Shown here: positions 1-10,186 of the stretch, piece after piece
Layout of the letters: each line of letters starts with the position of its first letter
Numbering within the stretch: the stretch's first letter is position 1
Source of the DNA: Tritrichomonas musculus
Taxonomy: Eukaryota > Parabasalia > Tritrichomonadida > Tritrichomonadidae
NCBI GenBank assembly: GCA_039105265.1
Contig: JAPFFF010000044.1
Location: forward strand, 372,001-436,000
DNA: 64,000 nt
Direction of reading: 5' to 3'
Position numbers and translations under genes: made by a program
The notes under the pieces: generated by a model
Databases searched by the model: none
Told to the model about the DNA's origin: nothing
What the model saw: only the letters and a program-made list of their open reading frames with translations

Positions 1-2154
1 TAATATATCTGATGGGATTACTTTTGGGATTCCTTTTGGCACACCAGACATAATACTCATTGCTGATGGATATAAAGATACAGCATCAAAATCTTGTAAT
101 CTCTCTTCAACATATTGTTTCTCATTGTTAGCTGTCATTGCCCTTCCACCACTAACGCAACGTTGGATAAAATTCTGTGGCTTACCACTTAACTGATAGC
201 AATCATCAAAGCAACCAAATCTGTATGTATAATAATAACCAATGGAAGATATGGAAATGAAATTATGTACATCCAACATATCTGTCTTTGTCTGTTTAAA
301 TACTTCTGTGAGGTCTCTATTAAATTTCTCTACACCCTTCATCAATACTTTACAATCTAGTTTACAGTAATAAATAGCATACTTCATTATATCAATATTT
401 AAATCACTGTATGCGCCACAAGATTGTGCATTATCAATTAGTTGTTTCCAATCTTGTTTTATTTGTTGTAGTGTTTTCTTATCTTTATTCTCCAAGTAAT
501 ATTGTAGTTGGAATTCAAGAGCTGATACATTCTTTCTTTTTATATTTCTTTCTGTGTACAATTTATATGCCATCACTTCTTTGTGGACCGGTAGCTGAAA
601 CATCTTTGCGAAAGATGCTAATGCGGCAGGAATAATGGAATAACTATTGCGGAATGTTAATCTCTTCTCTATTATTGTCATCTTTCTGGTCTTCTTTGTT
701 TTCTTATCTGTGCCTTCTATTTCTTTATATTTTGTCATTACTATCTGTTAAATGGTACCACTTCTTTCTGTAATCTGTACATCCCATCCAGGAGTATTTA
801 AAAAGAAGCATGCATCATATTTTAAATTATGGAAGTATGTAAGTGAATTATTATCTAGTGATTTCAACAATCTTTCTGCAATCGACATTTCTGTCCCGGG
901 ACTCTTTGAGTCCTTATTGTCTCCCTCAAAGATTAATTTATGAATTAGTTTCCCTGTTCTAAATACAGTAATGTTCAGATATGGTTTATGTGGTGATAAT
1001 GTTGTATCAGTTTCAAAATCAGAATAGTATATCTTTGACCACTCTCTTTCTTTTTTCAGTTCTGTGGAATCTATCTTTTGACAACAAAGAGATGGGTCAT
1101 ATGATAAATCCATATAATCTGTTAAATGGCTACTGTATTCATTTGTTGCTAAAATATTCATTTCACACGCTTTTATTTCTCTAAACATATTATCTTTAAA
1201 TAGCTTTCGTAGAATGGTAATCAATTTTGTATTTCCTACTGGTTTGTTAATCATGTAATGGTTCTTGAATAATAACAAGTCGACGGTTCTGTTAAAATCT
1301 TTAGCCCATGATTTTTTCCTTGTATCTATTTTTATTTGCTGTTGATGCCTCGTATCAAAATTTTCATCTATCCTTCTTACAATGAAATGGCACTTAAAAT
1401 ATTTTGCTATATCACAGATTAAATTATTTGGTACCATTCTTGTTTTAACAATGAATCTTAGCTGATTGATTTCTTCATTTGTGAACACTCTTGATTGGAT
1501 ACATGCATAAACCAAACAGTTATCTTTGTAGTTATTTTTTTCCACTGATTTGAATATTTGGTATTTAGTTAAGTCTATATCAGATAAGTTAATATATGGA
1601 AAGAATCCACCATCTGGACTTTCTCTGTATTCCTCATCTATTTCTATTTCTTCTTCATATAATTTCCCTTTGTTGTCTTGCTTATCTATTGTGAATGTTG
1701 TTTGTTTCCCTTTCCTTTTGTTTTTGATGAATAGTAATTGATATTTTGCTGGAATGAATACATTACCAACCCATGGATTATTATCAGAACAATCATCATT
1801 TAAATCTATTGTACCAGATATATGCCCTATTGTTGTATCGATTTTTTGTGCTTTAGATAGAGTAAACCATTTATAATCTTCACCATCTAATGATTCACTT
1901 TTTACCACTACATTCTTTTTATTCTTCTTGTGTAATTGCCTTAGCATCTCAGTGAATGCTAATCTTTTATCTTCATTATCTCCAATGTCTATTTCAAATG
2001 AAATTTCTTTATTTGCCTTTTGCATAAATTCCTTCATCTGTTTTTTAAATTTTGGTTTCTCTTTAATATTTTTGATTCTTTCTTTGTATTCTTTTCTGGC
2101 TTCAGTTTTTGCAGTAGAATAGAGGTCAACTGAGATGTCAAAAAGATAGCTCAT
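1..2154 (-). pseudogene. Family B DNA polymerase of element D, broken by an in-frame stop and cut by the window edge
   Basis: The intact N-terminal part (748-2154, 468 codons) carries a poorly conserved region ending in a typical NHYM segment, then exonuclease motif I (SDFETDTT, about residue 381) and motif II (HNLKYDACF, about residue 440). The frame ends at a TAA at 748-750. The same frame then continues without interruption to base 1, and includes exo III (YCKLDCKVL) and polymerase motif A (DAVSLYPSAM, about bases 60-90). One nonsense codon therefore splits an otherwise open polymerase gene. The role would be protein-primed replication of the element. The N-terminal domain differs from the polymerases of B and C, and the zinc finger and HNH insert of those are not seen in the visible part. 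Motifs B and C lie outside the window. Confidence 0.85.
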
Positions 2155-2296
2155 TTAACATAAAATTAAAAAAGCTAAAAAAATTATCACGCTATAAAAA
2201 TTATAGCTGAACAGAAAAAAATAAAAATGTAGAATATAAAAATATAGAAACACCTGCCCATATAATTTTTTGAAAGTACATTTATATTTTCTCAAA

Positions 2297-2623
2297 ATGT
2301 CTGTAGAGTATATTTATTTGATTCGTGAAAGAGAATTTGCATACACTAATCAACCTGTATATAAAATTGGTAGAACAAATAAAATTGCAACAAGAATGGG
2401 ACAATATCCTAAAGATAGTGAAGTGTATTTAGTGGAAGCGGTTAGTGATTCGGTAAAAGTTGAAAAAGAATTAATAACTATATTCGAAGAGAATTATGAG
2501 AGAGCAACAACAAAAGATGGAAAAACATGGATTGGTAATGAATATTTTGTTGGTAATGTTAACGAAATGATTTATATAATTAGAACATATATTTCATACC
2601 AATGCCCTAGAGTTGTGAAGTGA
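2297..2623 (+). CDS. Small GIY-YIG / T5orf172-like nuclease-domain protein
   Basis: A 108-residue protein; I take the ATG at 2297 because the domain begins immediately after it, although an in-frame ATG exists at 2270. The N-terminus reads YIYLIRERE and then VYKIGRTNK about 15 residues later, the layout of the first two strands of GIY-YIG-type domains in the T5orf172/Mug113 group, followed by ARMGQY. The protein ends soon after the conserved strand-helix core, so it is a single-domain member. Such proteins are frequent in large DNA viruses and mobile elements, where they may act as nucleases or DNA-binding modules. It lies divergent to the element D polymerase with about 140 bp between starts. 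Catalytic activity cannot be judged; assignment rests on the motif pattern only. Confidence 0.6.
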   Translation: MSVEYIYLIREREFAYTNQPVYKIGRTNKIATRMGQYPKDSEVYLVEAVSDSVKVEKELITIFEENYERATTKDGKTWIGNEYFVGNVNEMIYIIRTYISYQCPRVVK

Positions 2624-3002
2624 AATTAGTGGACCACAAGCAGAGCTTGGGTCTAACGAAGCAAGCCAAAAATTTGGTTCATAGACCAATTTTGTTTTGA
2701 GATATTTTGGTTAGAAATTTTGATAAATTGAAATTTTTTTGAAAATATTTCTTGATTTTATTTGAAAAACAGTTAAGTTTGGGGTGTTTTTGATTAAAAA
2801 TTAGATGGACCATTCTTATGACCATTCTTGTTAAACTTCTATATAAATTTTTTTTGATTTATGATTTTTAAATTTTGCTTCATCATATTTTCTATAGAAA
2901 AGTTTGCTGCCAAAAAATTGGTTCACCGAAAATTGGTCATAAAAAAATTCTTTGAATTGAAAATAATGATATGAAGTAAAATTTTCATTTATAATATATT
3001 AG

Positions 3003-3190
3003 TGGCACACAAAGTATATCTTAGTGGTACACAAAACCATCTTAGTGATGCACAAAGTATATATTATTGGTTCACAAAGTATACTTTTTGGTTCACAAAT
3101 ACATACTTTTTGGTTCACAAATACATACTTTTTGGTTCACAAAGATATCTTATTGGTTCACAAATACATACTTTTTGGTTCACAAAGATT
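3003..3190. repeat. Tandem array with a roughly 22-bp unit (GGTTCACAAATACATACTTT)
   Basis: About eight units; the last five, from about 3068, are spaced about 22 bp and are nearly identical (GGTTCACAAA followed by TACATACTTT, GTATACTTTT or GATATCTTAT). The first units are diverged (GTGGTACACAAA, GTGATGCACAAA). There are no unique spacers, so this is a simple minisatellite, not a CRISPR array. Confidence 0.8.
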
Positions 3191-3366
3191 TAAATTTTTA
3201 AAATTTTTAATTATTATGTGATTATCTCAATTTCTGATAAAGCTTTTTGAATGCAATTGAATATATAAATTCTTTATTCAATCCTAAAAATTTTCTTCTC
3301 ATAAACCATTCAAAAATATTCAATAGATATTTAGTTATAACTAATTCTTGCTTGAGAGAAAGAGCA

Positions 3367-3632
3367 CGTTATATCTCTGTGTACGATAGAGCTTTTTCAA
3401 TGTTATTCAATATTTTTATATTTTATTCATTATATTTTCTATGTATTGAATTTCATTCAAAAATATTGAATATTCATCGAGATATTCACAAAATAAAATT
3501 GAGGGTAAAATCGTTATATCTAAGTGTACGATAGAGCTTTTTCAATACTAATTGAATTTTTGTATTGTTTATTCATTATATTTTTTATATATTGAATTTC
3601 ATTCAAAAATATTGAATATTCATCGAGATATT
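3367..3632. repeat. Pair of about 120-bp direct repeats
   Basis: Copy 1 is 3367-3488 and copy 2 is 3512-3632. Both start CGTTATATCT, contain GTACGATAGAGCTTTTTCAA near the left end and share a near-identical right half ending in CATCGAGATATT. They differ in the middle by small indels. They lie in the spacer between the GIY-YIG gene and the next gene. Confidence 0.75.
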
Positions 3633-3685
3633 GGTCCGTCAATTTTGAGAGGGATAGAACAAACAGTCTATTCAATTTTTATAAA

Positions 3686-4240
3686 TTATTTTATAAAATT
3701 GAATGCTTTCTTCTCAATTTTTGGTGGATGGAACTTTTTGAGAGGATATTCTTGCTTTCCAATTGATGAATGCGTTGCAACTCCCTGTAATGATACCAAA
3801 TATAATTTATTAGCAAAATCTAGAATTGGTAAATCTGGAACATTTTTTTCTTCATTAGCATCAACTTCAAATTCCTTGCAATTAAATAGACCACAAATTA
3901 ATTTCGCTCTATGACTTCCCTCCTTAAATGCTATATTTTCAGTTGGTTTTAATGATATTGTTCTATTATTTACATTCTTGAACTCAATTGTGTTCTGGCA
4001 TGCATTTAAGAATTTGACCAAATACGCAAACGAATATGCATACGACTCCTCAAAATCAATTCTTATCTCACTATTAGCAGTTTCAAATATTAAATAATCA
4101 TCTTCAGTGGTTAATAGTATGTTGGCCTTGGTATTGATTGATGAAACATAATACTTCACGTAAGGACATTTCCACGGTATATCAATATTCATTCTCACAG
4201 TATTGTAATTTTCTGGTTGGCTTTGAATAGAATACAGCAT
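3686..4240 (-). CDS. Hypothetical protein of element D (184 aa)
   Basis: An intact frame starting MLYSIQSQPENYNTVRMNID. The composition alternates hydrophobic and polar residues in short runs (YLIFETA, AYLVKFLNAC), suggesting a beta-rich fold, and the end is basic with prolines. I do not recognise a family and see no counterpart in elements A, B or C. Its start codon is 20 bp from that of the fibre-like gene on the other strand, the same head-to-head layout used for the modular-protein/fibre pairs of the other elements, so a virion role is possible but unproven. No signal peptide or membrane segment is evident. Confidence 0.6.
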   Translation of the reverse strand: MLYSIQSQPENYNTVRMNIDIPWKCPYVKYYVSSINTKANILLTTEDDYLIFETANSEIRIDFEESYAYSFAYLVKFLNACQNTIEFKNVNNRTISLKPTENIAFKEGSHRAKLICGLFNCKEFEVDANEEKNVPDLPILDFANKLYLVSLQGVATHSSIGKQEYPLKKFHPPKIEKKAFNFIK

Positions 4241-4259
4241 TATTTAATTTCAGATTAAA

Positions 4260-7200
4260 ATGTCTTTGACACTATATTCCGAAAAGAGCAAGGTGGCATC
4301 TAAACTTAAAGCAAATGGTTTTGAAATATGTGCAGGAGAAGATGAAGATGGAAATGAACAAATAAATATTACTCAAGATGATAAACCAAATGAATACCCA
4401 AAATTTAATTGTCTATACAATAAAGCTGAAGTTGATGCAAGAGTGGTAAACGATTACATTGAAAATGGAGGCAGTCTTGAAGGATTCGGCGACGTTCCAA
4501 TAACTGAAAAATCTACACAAATACTTGAATATAGAGCGCCAGAAAATATATTGACGGAAGTGAAATCAGAACAAGTAGAGTCCAACAGGGAGCTTATCAA
4601 AGATGAATTATGTGTTAATACATTCAATGACATTATAGAAGCGGAATCAAAAACCTGTGAAGCTGTCCATGATATGTACAACGAATTGATGTGTGCAGCT
4701 GACGGATATGAACAAGTAGTATTGGATGAAGATAAAGGGCAATGTGAAGTTGTAAAATATGTTCAAACTCCATCAGATGAATTCCAACACCTTCCGTTTC
4801 ATAATCTAGCTAGTATATTGAAGAATATCATTAAGAATGAAAAAAATAATCAAAATACCACAAGAATATTATATGATACATTTAACAAAACAAACTGGAT
4901 AAAGTTTATAAATGGGACAAAACAATATCATTATAATCTTCAGGACAATACCCTCAAGACAATAGGATACAAATATAAAAATAGTAATGTTGAAGTTAAG
5001 GCGGATCAATTGATAGAGGTAAGCAACCCGGGTGAGTTTATTGATATATACATGCAAAACCAAAAAGATAATTATGCAAATATTAAACTATTTATGGGTG
5101 CTTTCCTAGCACAATACTTGGTTGAAGTAATGATAAAGAAAGGAGTCAACTATATTAAAACCAGAAAAGATGCTGATAGTTTACGAATAACTATTGTTGA
5201 AGATGACGGTACATCTGAAACTATCACACTTGGAGAATACTTAAATAATGTGTACTCAAGCTTAAACAATTTAACGCAAGCTCATAATGATTTACATGAT
5301 TATGTCCTCAAAATTAAATCTTGTAATTGTAATCAAGGGGGAGGAGGAGGAATGAACCAAGCTGATATAAATCTCGCATTACAAATGAACAATGATATGA
5401 GACAACATATGGAAAACCATATCCGAGATTTACAAAATAATCAAAATCGTCTCTTCGTAGACAGGGCAGTTGGGTCTACTCAAGATGTATTTACTCAAAC
5501 GATTTTATATCGAGATGCAATTCCAGAAATAGCGAAACAAGTCCTTGAACGAAATGAAGAGAAACAAAAAGTTGATGTACAAGATAAAAGTTCGGACCGT
5601 GGAAAACATCATGGTGATGATTATGTGTGGAATGAATTATGGAAAGAATGGGAAGAAATAATAGATGAGTTTGACAGACCTGAAGGATGGAGAGAAGATA
5701 GACAAGCTAGTGTTCCAATAAATTATATTTGGGATTTAGTGCATGGAGAATGGGTGATGATTGATAATGTTCATGATAATATTTCACCAACATGGAGGCA
5801 TGAAATGGATAGTGAATACATTACATATAATCTTCTGAAGATTTATGAGAATGATGAAGATGGTTTTTTACGATGGAGTGATAGATATCAAGAGTGGGAA
5901 TGGTACTCATATTATGATTATTATACAGAGAATGAATCAATTTATATTCCAAACAGGATTAGAAATAATCAAGAAGCCTTTGGTCCATTGTTTGCATGGA
6001 ATATTATGGATACACAATGGCAAGAACATGGCCATGAATTCCTAGATAATTGGAGAACAGATTCCATTTTAAACCCACCAGATAATTTCATATGGGATGT
6101 TGAACATGAAGAATGGGTGATAATGACGCAACATTTTGATGGAGTTGATGGATGGCGTACAATACATACAAGCGAAATGATAGACATAGTTGAAATCCGA
6201 AATTCATTATTACATCTCTTTGGAAAAATAGAGTGGAATGAAGAAAGAAAACAATGGGTATGGAAGCCAATTCTAGAGAATGAAAATAATCCTCCTTCAC
6301 CCCTCGCTCTTTTATCAAACGATAAATCTACTGGAACATCAATTGCTTTACCAGATTTTGTAAATAATGCAAGTTCATTTGAAGAAGTATTAAAATGCTA
6401 TGGCGTTGATATCTGTGACGATACCCCTACATTAGATGAAACAAAACCAGTACTTGGTAAATATATTATCAAAGGTGATTTAGAAGTCAATGGTAAAATT
6501 CTTTGTGATTCTATTCCAAGTGGTGGAACATCAGGTGATTCTAATTTTACGATTAAAAATGGTTATCCAGAATATGAAATCAAAAATGATGATATCAAAC
6601 CAAGTTCACTTGAAAAAACAATTCGATTAGATGATACTGATATCACTAAAAAATATAATATCTTAACGATTGATATCCCTGCTGAATTAAAAACAAAACT
6701 GCTGACAATAAAAGAACATACTAATATTTTCAAAATTACATTGCGAAAGAATGTAGTATATGATGAGCAAGGAAATTATATCAGAGAATTTTATATATAT
6801 GTGTATCAAAATAAATTTGTTGCACCAATAGTAATCAAGAGAGAAAATGGATGCTATTTATACAATTCATCAGAAATTTCAGATACAACATCAATAGCTT
6901 TCGATCAAGAACTAGATTTTAATCCATACGACTTATATCTCAGAGGTGAGCTATCAATTAATTATGAACCCTCACAAGATGCTTTAGTTTCAACAAAACC
7001 AGTAGTTAAGTGTGATATTATTGAAGCTGATAATGCATTAAAATTACAGAAATCCGATATATATTACTTCTATAAACCATCAAAAATTATCGATGAAGAT
7101 GCATATTATAAAATGATTTATGAGATTCCAACAAATTATGTAATACCAAACAATATGCAGTTTGTATTCAAAGAATATTGTTTTGGTAATGAATGGAAAC

Positions 7201-8126
7201 TAACATGGAATGGAACTAATTGGAACGGCGATAATATCAAAGGAAGAAGTAATGGAAAAGTAATCTACAAATTAAAGAAGAATGATAATAAAGATCCGTT
7301 TGGTTCTCATGGATGCTATATAATGTGTAAGCATGATGAATGGAATCAAAAATTTATTGATAAGAATACTGAGAATTTTATGGAATACTTATGGACGAAA
7401 GGAAAAGTAGAAGTATCTGTTAAAACAAAAAATGGAGTTGTTCATCCGGCTTCAGATTATAGCCTACATCTGAATTGGCATCCTGCTGATATAAAATTCG
7501 AAGGTTATGATTTATTGGGAATTGATTGCGTAATAACAGAAATTGATTCTTCTAAGATAAAAGTTAATGAAATAGATAAAATTTTCGCAGATATTTATGC
7601 ACGAGCAATACCATTTACAATGACAAAATATAATGATGTGGCAACAAGGCTAGAGTTTTCACCAGGTTCTTATCATATCGATAATACAAATCATGTATCA
7701 CATGTTGATTTAGATGCCATATTAGATACCATAGAGAAAATAAATTATAAAGTATCTAGTTTAAAGAGTTTTGATAAAAATATAGAGCTCTATCTTTACA
7801 AACAATATACAGATCCAGTAGATGAAGTAAATTGGGATTCAACAACTAATCCATTTGATTACATTATAAAACAGCAATTTTATGAAATAATTCCGAGGCC
7901 TGATGCAGCAACAACATTATACACTGATTACAATATTACATCATCAAAAATAATTACTGCAGATAATTTTACAACGATGAGAAGTGATTTAAATTTGGTT
8001 ACTAATAATGTAGATGTGATGAGTTATGATGTATAAGACTTAACAAATAAAGTAAACAATCTTTCTTCAGAAATGGTGGACCAACAAAATAAAACCAAAT
8101 ATCTAAAAGTAAGAACAGACCAAATC
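4260..8126 (+). pseudogene. Fibre-like structural protein of element D, stopped at 8036 and truncated by element A
   Basis: The open part (4260-8036) codes for 1258 residues. Features in order: an acidic N-terminal region; a glycine run with a CNCNQGGGGG segment near residue 356 followed by a Gln/Asn-rich helical stretch; about six repeats of a tryptophan-rich motif of type [YF][IV]W-D-x4-EW...GWR between roughly residues 455 and 670; a GDLEVNGKI segment near residue 740, common in phage and virus fibres; then a long beta-rich region. After the TAA at 8034-8036 the same frame stays open and coding-like (DLTNKVNNLSSEM...) up to 8126, where the terminal repeat of element A begins. The gene was thus hit by a nonsense change and by insertion. 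A fibre or spike role is inferred from architecture only. Confidence 0.7.
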
Positions 8127-8420
8127 AGTAGTGATAGTGTATCAATAATCGGGGTCAGATAGAATCCACTTAAAACGCCCATAAATGGCCCATTTTTGGG
8201 CCCATATTCGGGTTAAAATTCAAAATCCACATATGGGACCCATACCGCATACTACCCCAAAACGCCCATAAAACGACCATATTCGGGCCCATACAAATTC
8301 CAAAAATAGCCCACTTATGGCCCACTTATGGCCCACCTATGGCCCACTTATGGGACCACTTATGGGACTACCTATGGAACGTTCCGATGGCGACACAGAC
8401 CGATGGGACAACCCATAACA
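8127..8420. repeat. Left terminal repeat of element A
   Basis: Starts AGTAGTGATAGTG and shares blocks with the start of element C in the same outside-to-inside direction: CCACTTAAAACGCCC, CCCATAAAACG, ATTCGGGCCCATACAAATTC and CAAAAATAGCCCACTTATGG. From about 8308 it contains a short tandem run of an 11-bp unit CCCACTTATGG. The inner boundary is approximate, set where similarity to C fades. No gene is visible; short open frames here are repeat shadows. Confidence 0.7.
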
Positions 8421-8506
8421 GACAAAAATATTCCATATTTGGGGACTCAGATGATTTTGGGAAAACCTATTTTATATTTGAATATTGATTTTTTATTGCA
8501 TCCCAA

Positions 8507-8985
8507 ATGGAAGCCACTCCAAGCTACTCCAATGTCTACGAATACATCAACACACTAGTAGCCCTATTGCCAAAGCCTGATGAATTTGCACAATGCAATT
8601 TCGCGATATTATGTGACAAGTTCCCATTCAACTTGAAGAACTCATTGTACCTCGCGAAGGTCCTATATGTATCGCTCCAGAATGATACTGAAACCATTAG
8701 ATTCTACCCTAATAAGCTCAAGGAGATGGCCTTGAATTTGTCAAATTGACATCCAATAGTAGACGCAAATTGAGTGTCAACATGCAGGAGTTCTTCGTAA
8801 ATGGGAATACCGAAAAGCACGAATACAAGGAATGCCCGTATTACAACTACTCGATTGAGAGAACCAATATAAATACCAAGGATCTCATTGCCAAATTACG
8901 TGAAAAATACGATATTGCAGAACCTGATGTATTCATCGGCAAGCATCAGGATTTGGTATTGGATGCTGACCCAGAGTTTGCCTAA
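8507..8985 (+). pseudogene. p150-type protein of element A, broken by a frameshift
   Basis: Two frames (8507-8749, and from about 8731 to 8985) together match, in order, the single 150-aa protein of element B at 17791-18243. The first half aligns with FAILCDKFP, AKVLYVSLQN and FYPNKLKEM; the second with NMQEFFVNGNTE, YNYSIERTN and VFIGKHQDLVL. The switch occurs near 8728-8740, at the residues matching KELDFEYINITSN in B, so a one-base indel is the simplest cause. Function is unknown; it is the first gene inside the terminus in A and the second in B. It ends tail-to-tail with the ATPase gene, overlapping it by 4 bases. The start ATG at 8507 follows TTTTTTATTGCATCCCAA, a variant of the motif seen before other genes here. 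Confidence 0.8.
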
Positions 8986-10007
8986 ACCTTTGAGTACACC
9001 ACTTGCATATCATGTTCAACTGTGTTCACCAATATGAAATCATGTCCAGATAAGGTCCTATATTTTTGCCACAACTCCTCGAACTCACAAGGTATGCTCA
9101 CCTGCTGATATATGTAATTGAGTTTCTGTCGTGAGAACCCATTGAATATGAAGAATGATGTGCAGTTATTTTTGTAATCGGTTGGCACACCCTTGAAGAA
9201 CTGGATATTGATGTATACGATTGAGTTCTTATGACGCAACTGGGTGATATAGTTTGTGAAGTATGCTGATTTCAACAGCTTGCTCTTAATGAAGTCCTCA
9301 CACAGGATTATGGTGTTGAGTGGTACATTGGGTTTCCCGAGTTTGCTGATATGGAGGAACTCAAACATCTGCTGCAGCTTGGAATCATCTAAGACCTTCG
9401 GTCCGCAATTCGTAGAATTGTTTACACTCTTCCCAACCGAGCTATATTTGTTGTACAACTCCTTCCATAAATCGAGCTCCTTCAAATACCGTTCTGCATT
9501 ACTATCAGCGACGACCTCTATGGGCAAGTTGATGAGCTCGCGTTGAGATTCAAATGTGGAATCATTTATAATACCGTTCTTACTCACATACACGATCATG
9601 TGGAACGGATTCTGCGAATCCTCAGGGGTTCCCCCAAACCTCCCGTTATTGAGTCTACTCATTTGAATGATATCGCGAATTACTGTATGGCTCTTGCCTT
9701 TGCCTTGTGATGCCACCAGTATGTTCAAAGTATTGTACCACGCATAGATCCCATTAGCGATTGGCCTTATGGATGCATTCGTGATTTTATCCCTATTCTT
9801 GGAATAGGCCTCACTCATAGCTGCATCTACATCGAAGATGCGGGTGGGAGTGAAACTCCCATTAACATCGAATCTCTTGGATACCGGTTGCTGCTTCTGG
9901 TACCTATCGAATGTATCAAGATCAATTGGGTCTTCACTGGAACTGTCTGATAATTCAATAGATGTATAGTCGAAAAGGGTTGGTTGTAGGCGCTTGTAAT
10001 ATAACAT
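8982..10007 (-). CDS. Packaging ATPase, FtsK-HerA/A32 type (element A)
   Basis: 341 residues. After a polar N-terminus comes a Walker A segment NILVASQGKGKSH (about residues 92-104) and a Walker B-like strand NTIILCED, followed by TNYITQLRHKNSIVYINIQFF, which resembles the sensor strand of the family. The element B homologue (18230-19093) has NQGRGKT at the P-loop. In Mavericks and related viruses this ATPase drives genome packaging into capsids. The gene follows the 49-aa membrane protein with 19 bp between them, on the same strand as p206 and MCP, suggesting one late transcription block. The upstream sequence TTTATTTTTGATTAA directly precedes the ATG. The frame is intact and all expected motifs are present. 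Confidence 0.85.
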   Translation of the reverse strand: MLYYKRLQPTLFDYTSIELSDSSSEDPIDLDTFDRYQKQQPVSKRFDVNGSFTPTRIFDVDAAMSEAYSKNRDKITNASIRPIANGIYAWYNTLNILVASQGKGKSHTVIRDIIQMSRLNNGRFGGTPEDSQNPFHMIVYVSKNGIINDSTFESQRELINLPIEVVADSNAERYLKELDLWKELYNKYSSVGKSVNNSTNCGPKVLDDSKLQQMFEFLHISKLGKPNVPLNTIILCEDFIKSKLLKSAYFTNYITQLRHKNSIVYINIQFFKGVPTDYKNNCTSFFIFNGFSRQKLNYIYQQVSIPCEFEELWQKYRTLSGHDFILVNTVEHDMQVVYSKV

Positions 10008-10026
10008 TTAATCAAAAATAAAGCTC

Positions 10027-10176
10027 TTACGCATATAATGTGCGCCTCAGCTCATCAGTCAGCTCAGGTGGTTCATCTTCTGCTGTAAGTGATACCAGTA
10101 ATAGCAGTTCAACTACATTGGTCACCAATATCAAACCCAATAGTATATTCATAATGATTTCACTAGCGCTGGCCAT
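10027..10176 (-). CDS. Tiny single-span membrane protein (49 aa)
   Basis: Starts MASASEIIMNILLGLILV and contains one hydrophobic stretch of about 22 residues, then an acidic tail (AEDEPPELTDELRRTLYA). A clear homologue of 39 residues lies at the same place in element B (19128-19247), with the same order of hydrophobic helix, PELS/TEEL motif and final KLYS/TLYA. Conservation of both sequence and position between elements of very different base composition supports a real gene. It sits between p206 and the ATPase on the same strand. The ATG follows AAATTTGCATAA. Function is unknown; a small membrane protein for virion assembly or host membrane contact is a guess. Confidence 0.75.
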   Translation of the reverse strand: MASASEIIMNILLGLILVTNVVELLLLVSLTAEDEPPELTDELRRTLYA

Positions 10177-10186
10177 TTATGCAAAT

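Larger units (their letters stand above)
2624..3685. other. Repeat-rich A+T-rich spacer of element D
   Basis: No convincing gene. The stretch 2624-3000 is low-complexity A+T sequence with variants of TTGGTTCA. From about 3003 to 3190 there is a tandem array built on GTTCACAAATACATACTTTT. From 3367 to 3632 there are two diverged direct repeats of about 120 bp. Open frames inside (for example 3002-3193, 3247-3534) consist of these repeats and are not credible genes. Confidence 0.6.
1..8126. mobile_element. Element D: left part of an older Maverick-like element
   Basis: The stretch left of element A holds a protein-primed-type family B polymerase, a GIY-YIG-like gene, an unknown gene and a long fibre-like gene, all different in sequence from their counterparts in A, B and C. 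It is interrupted at 8126/8127 by the end of element A, and the reading frame of the fibre-like gene can be followed right up to that point. Neither terminus of D is visible: the left end lies outside the window and the right part must lie beyond A and C. That D is a Maverick/Polinton is inferred from polymerase plus fibre content; no integrase, ATPase or capsid gene of D is in view. Confidence 0.6.

Noticed and set aside
3060-3190. Regular repeats at short spacing, as in a CRISPR array
   Set aside because: Units are contiguous, with no unique spacers; a minisatellite explains them.
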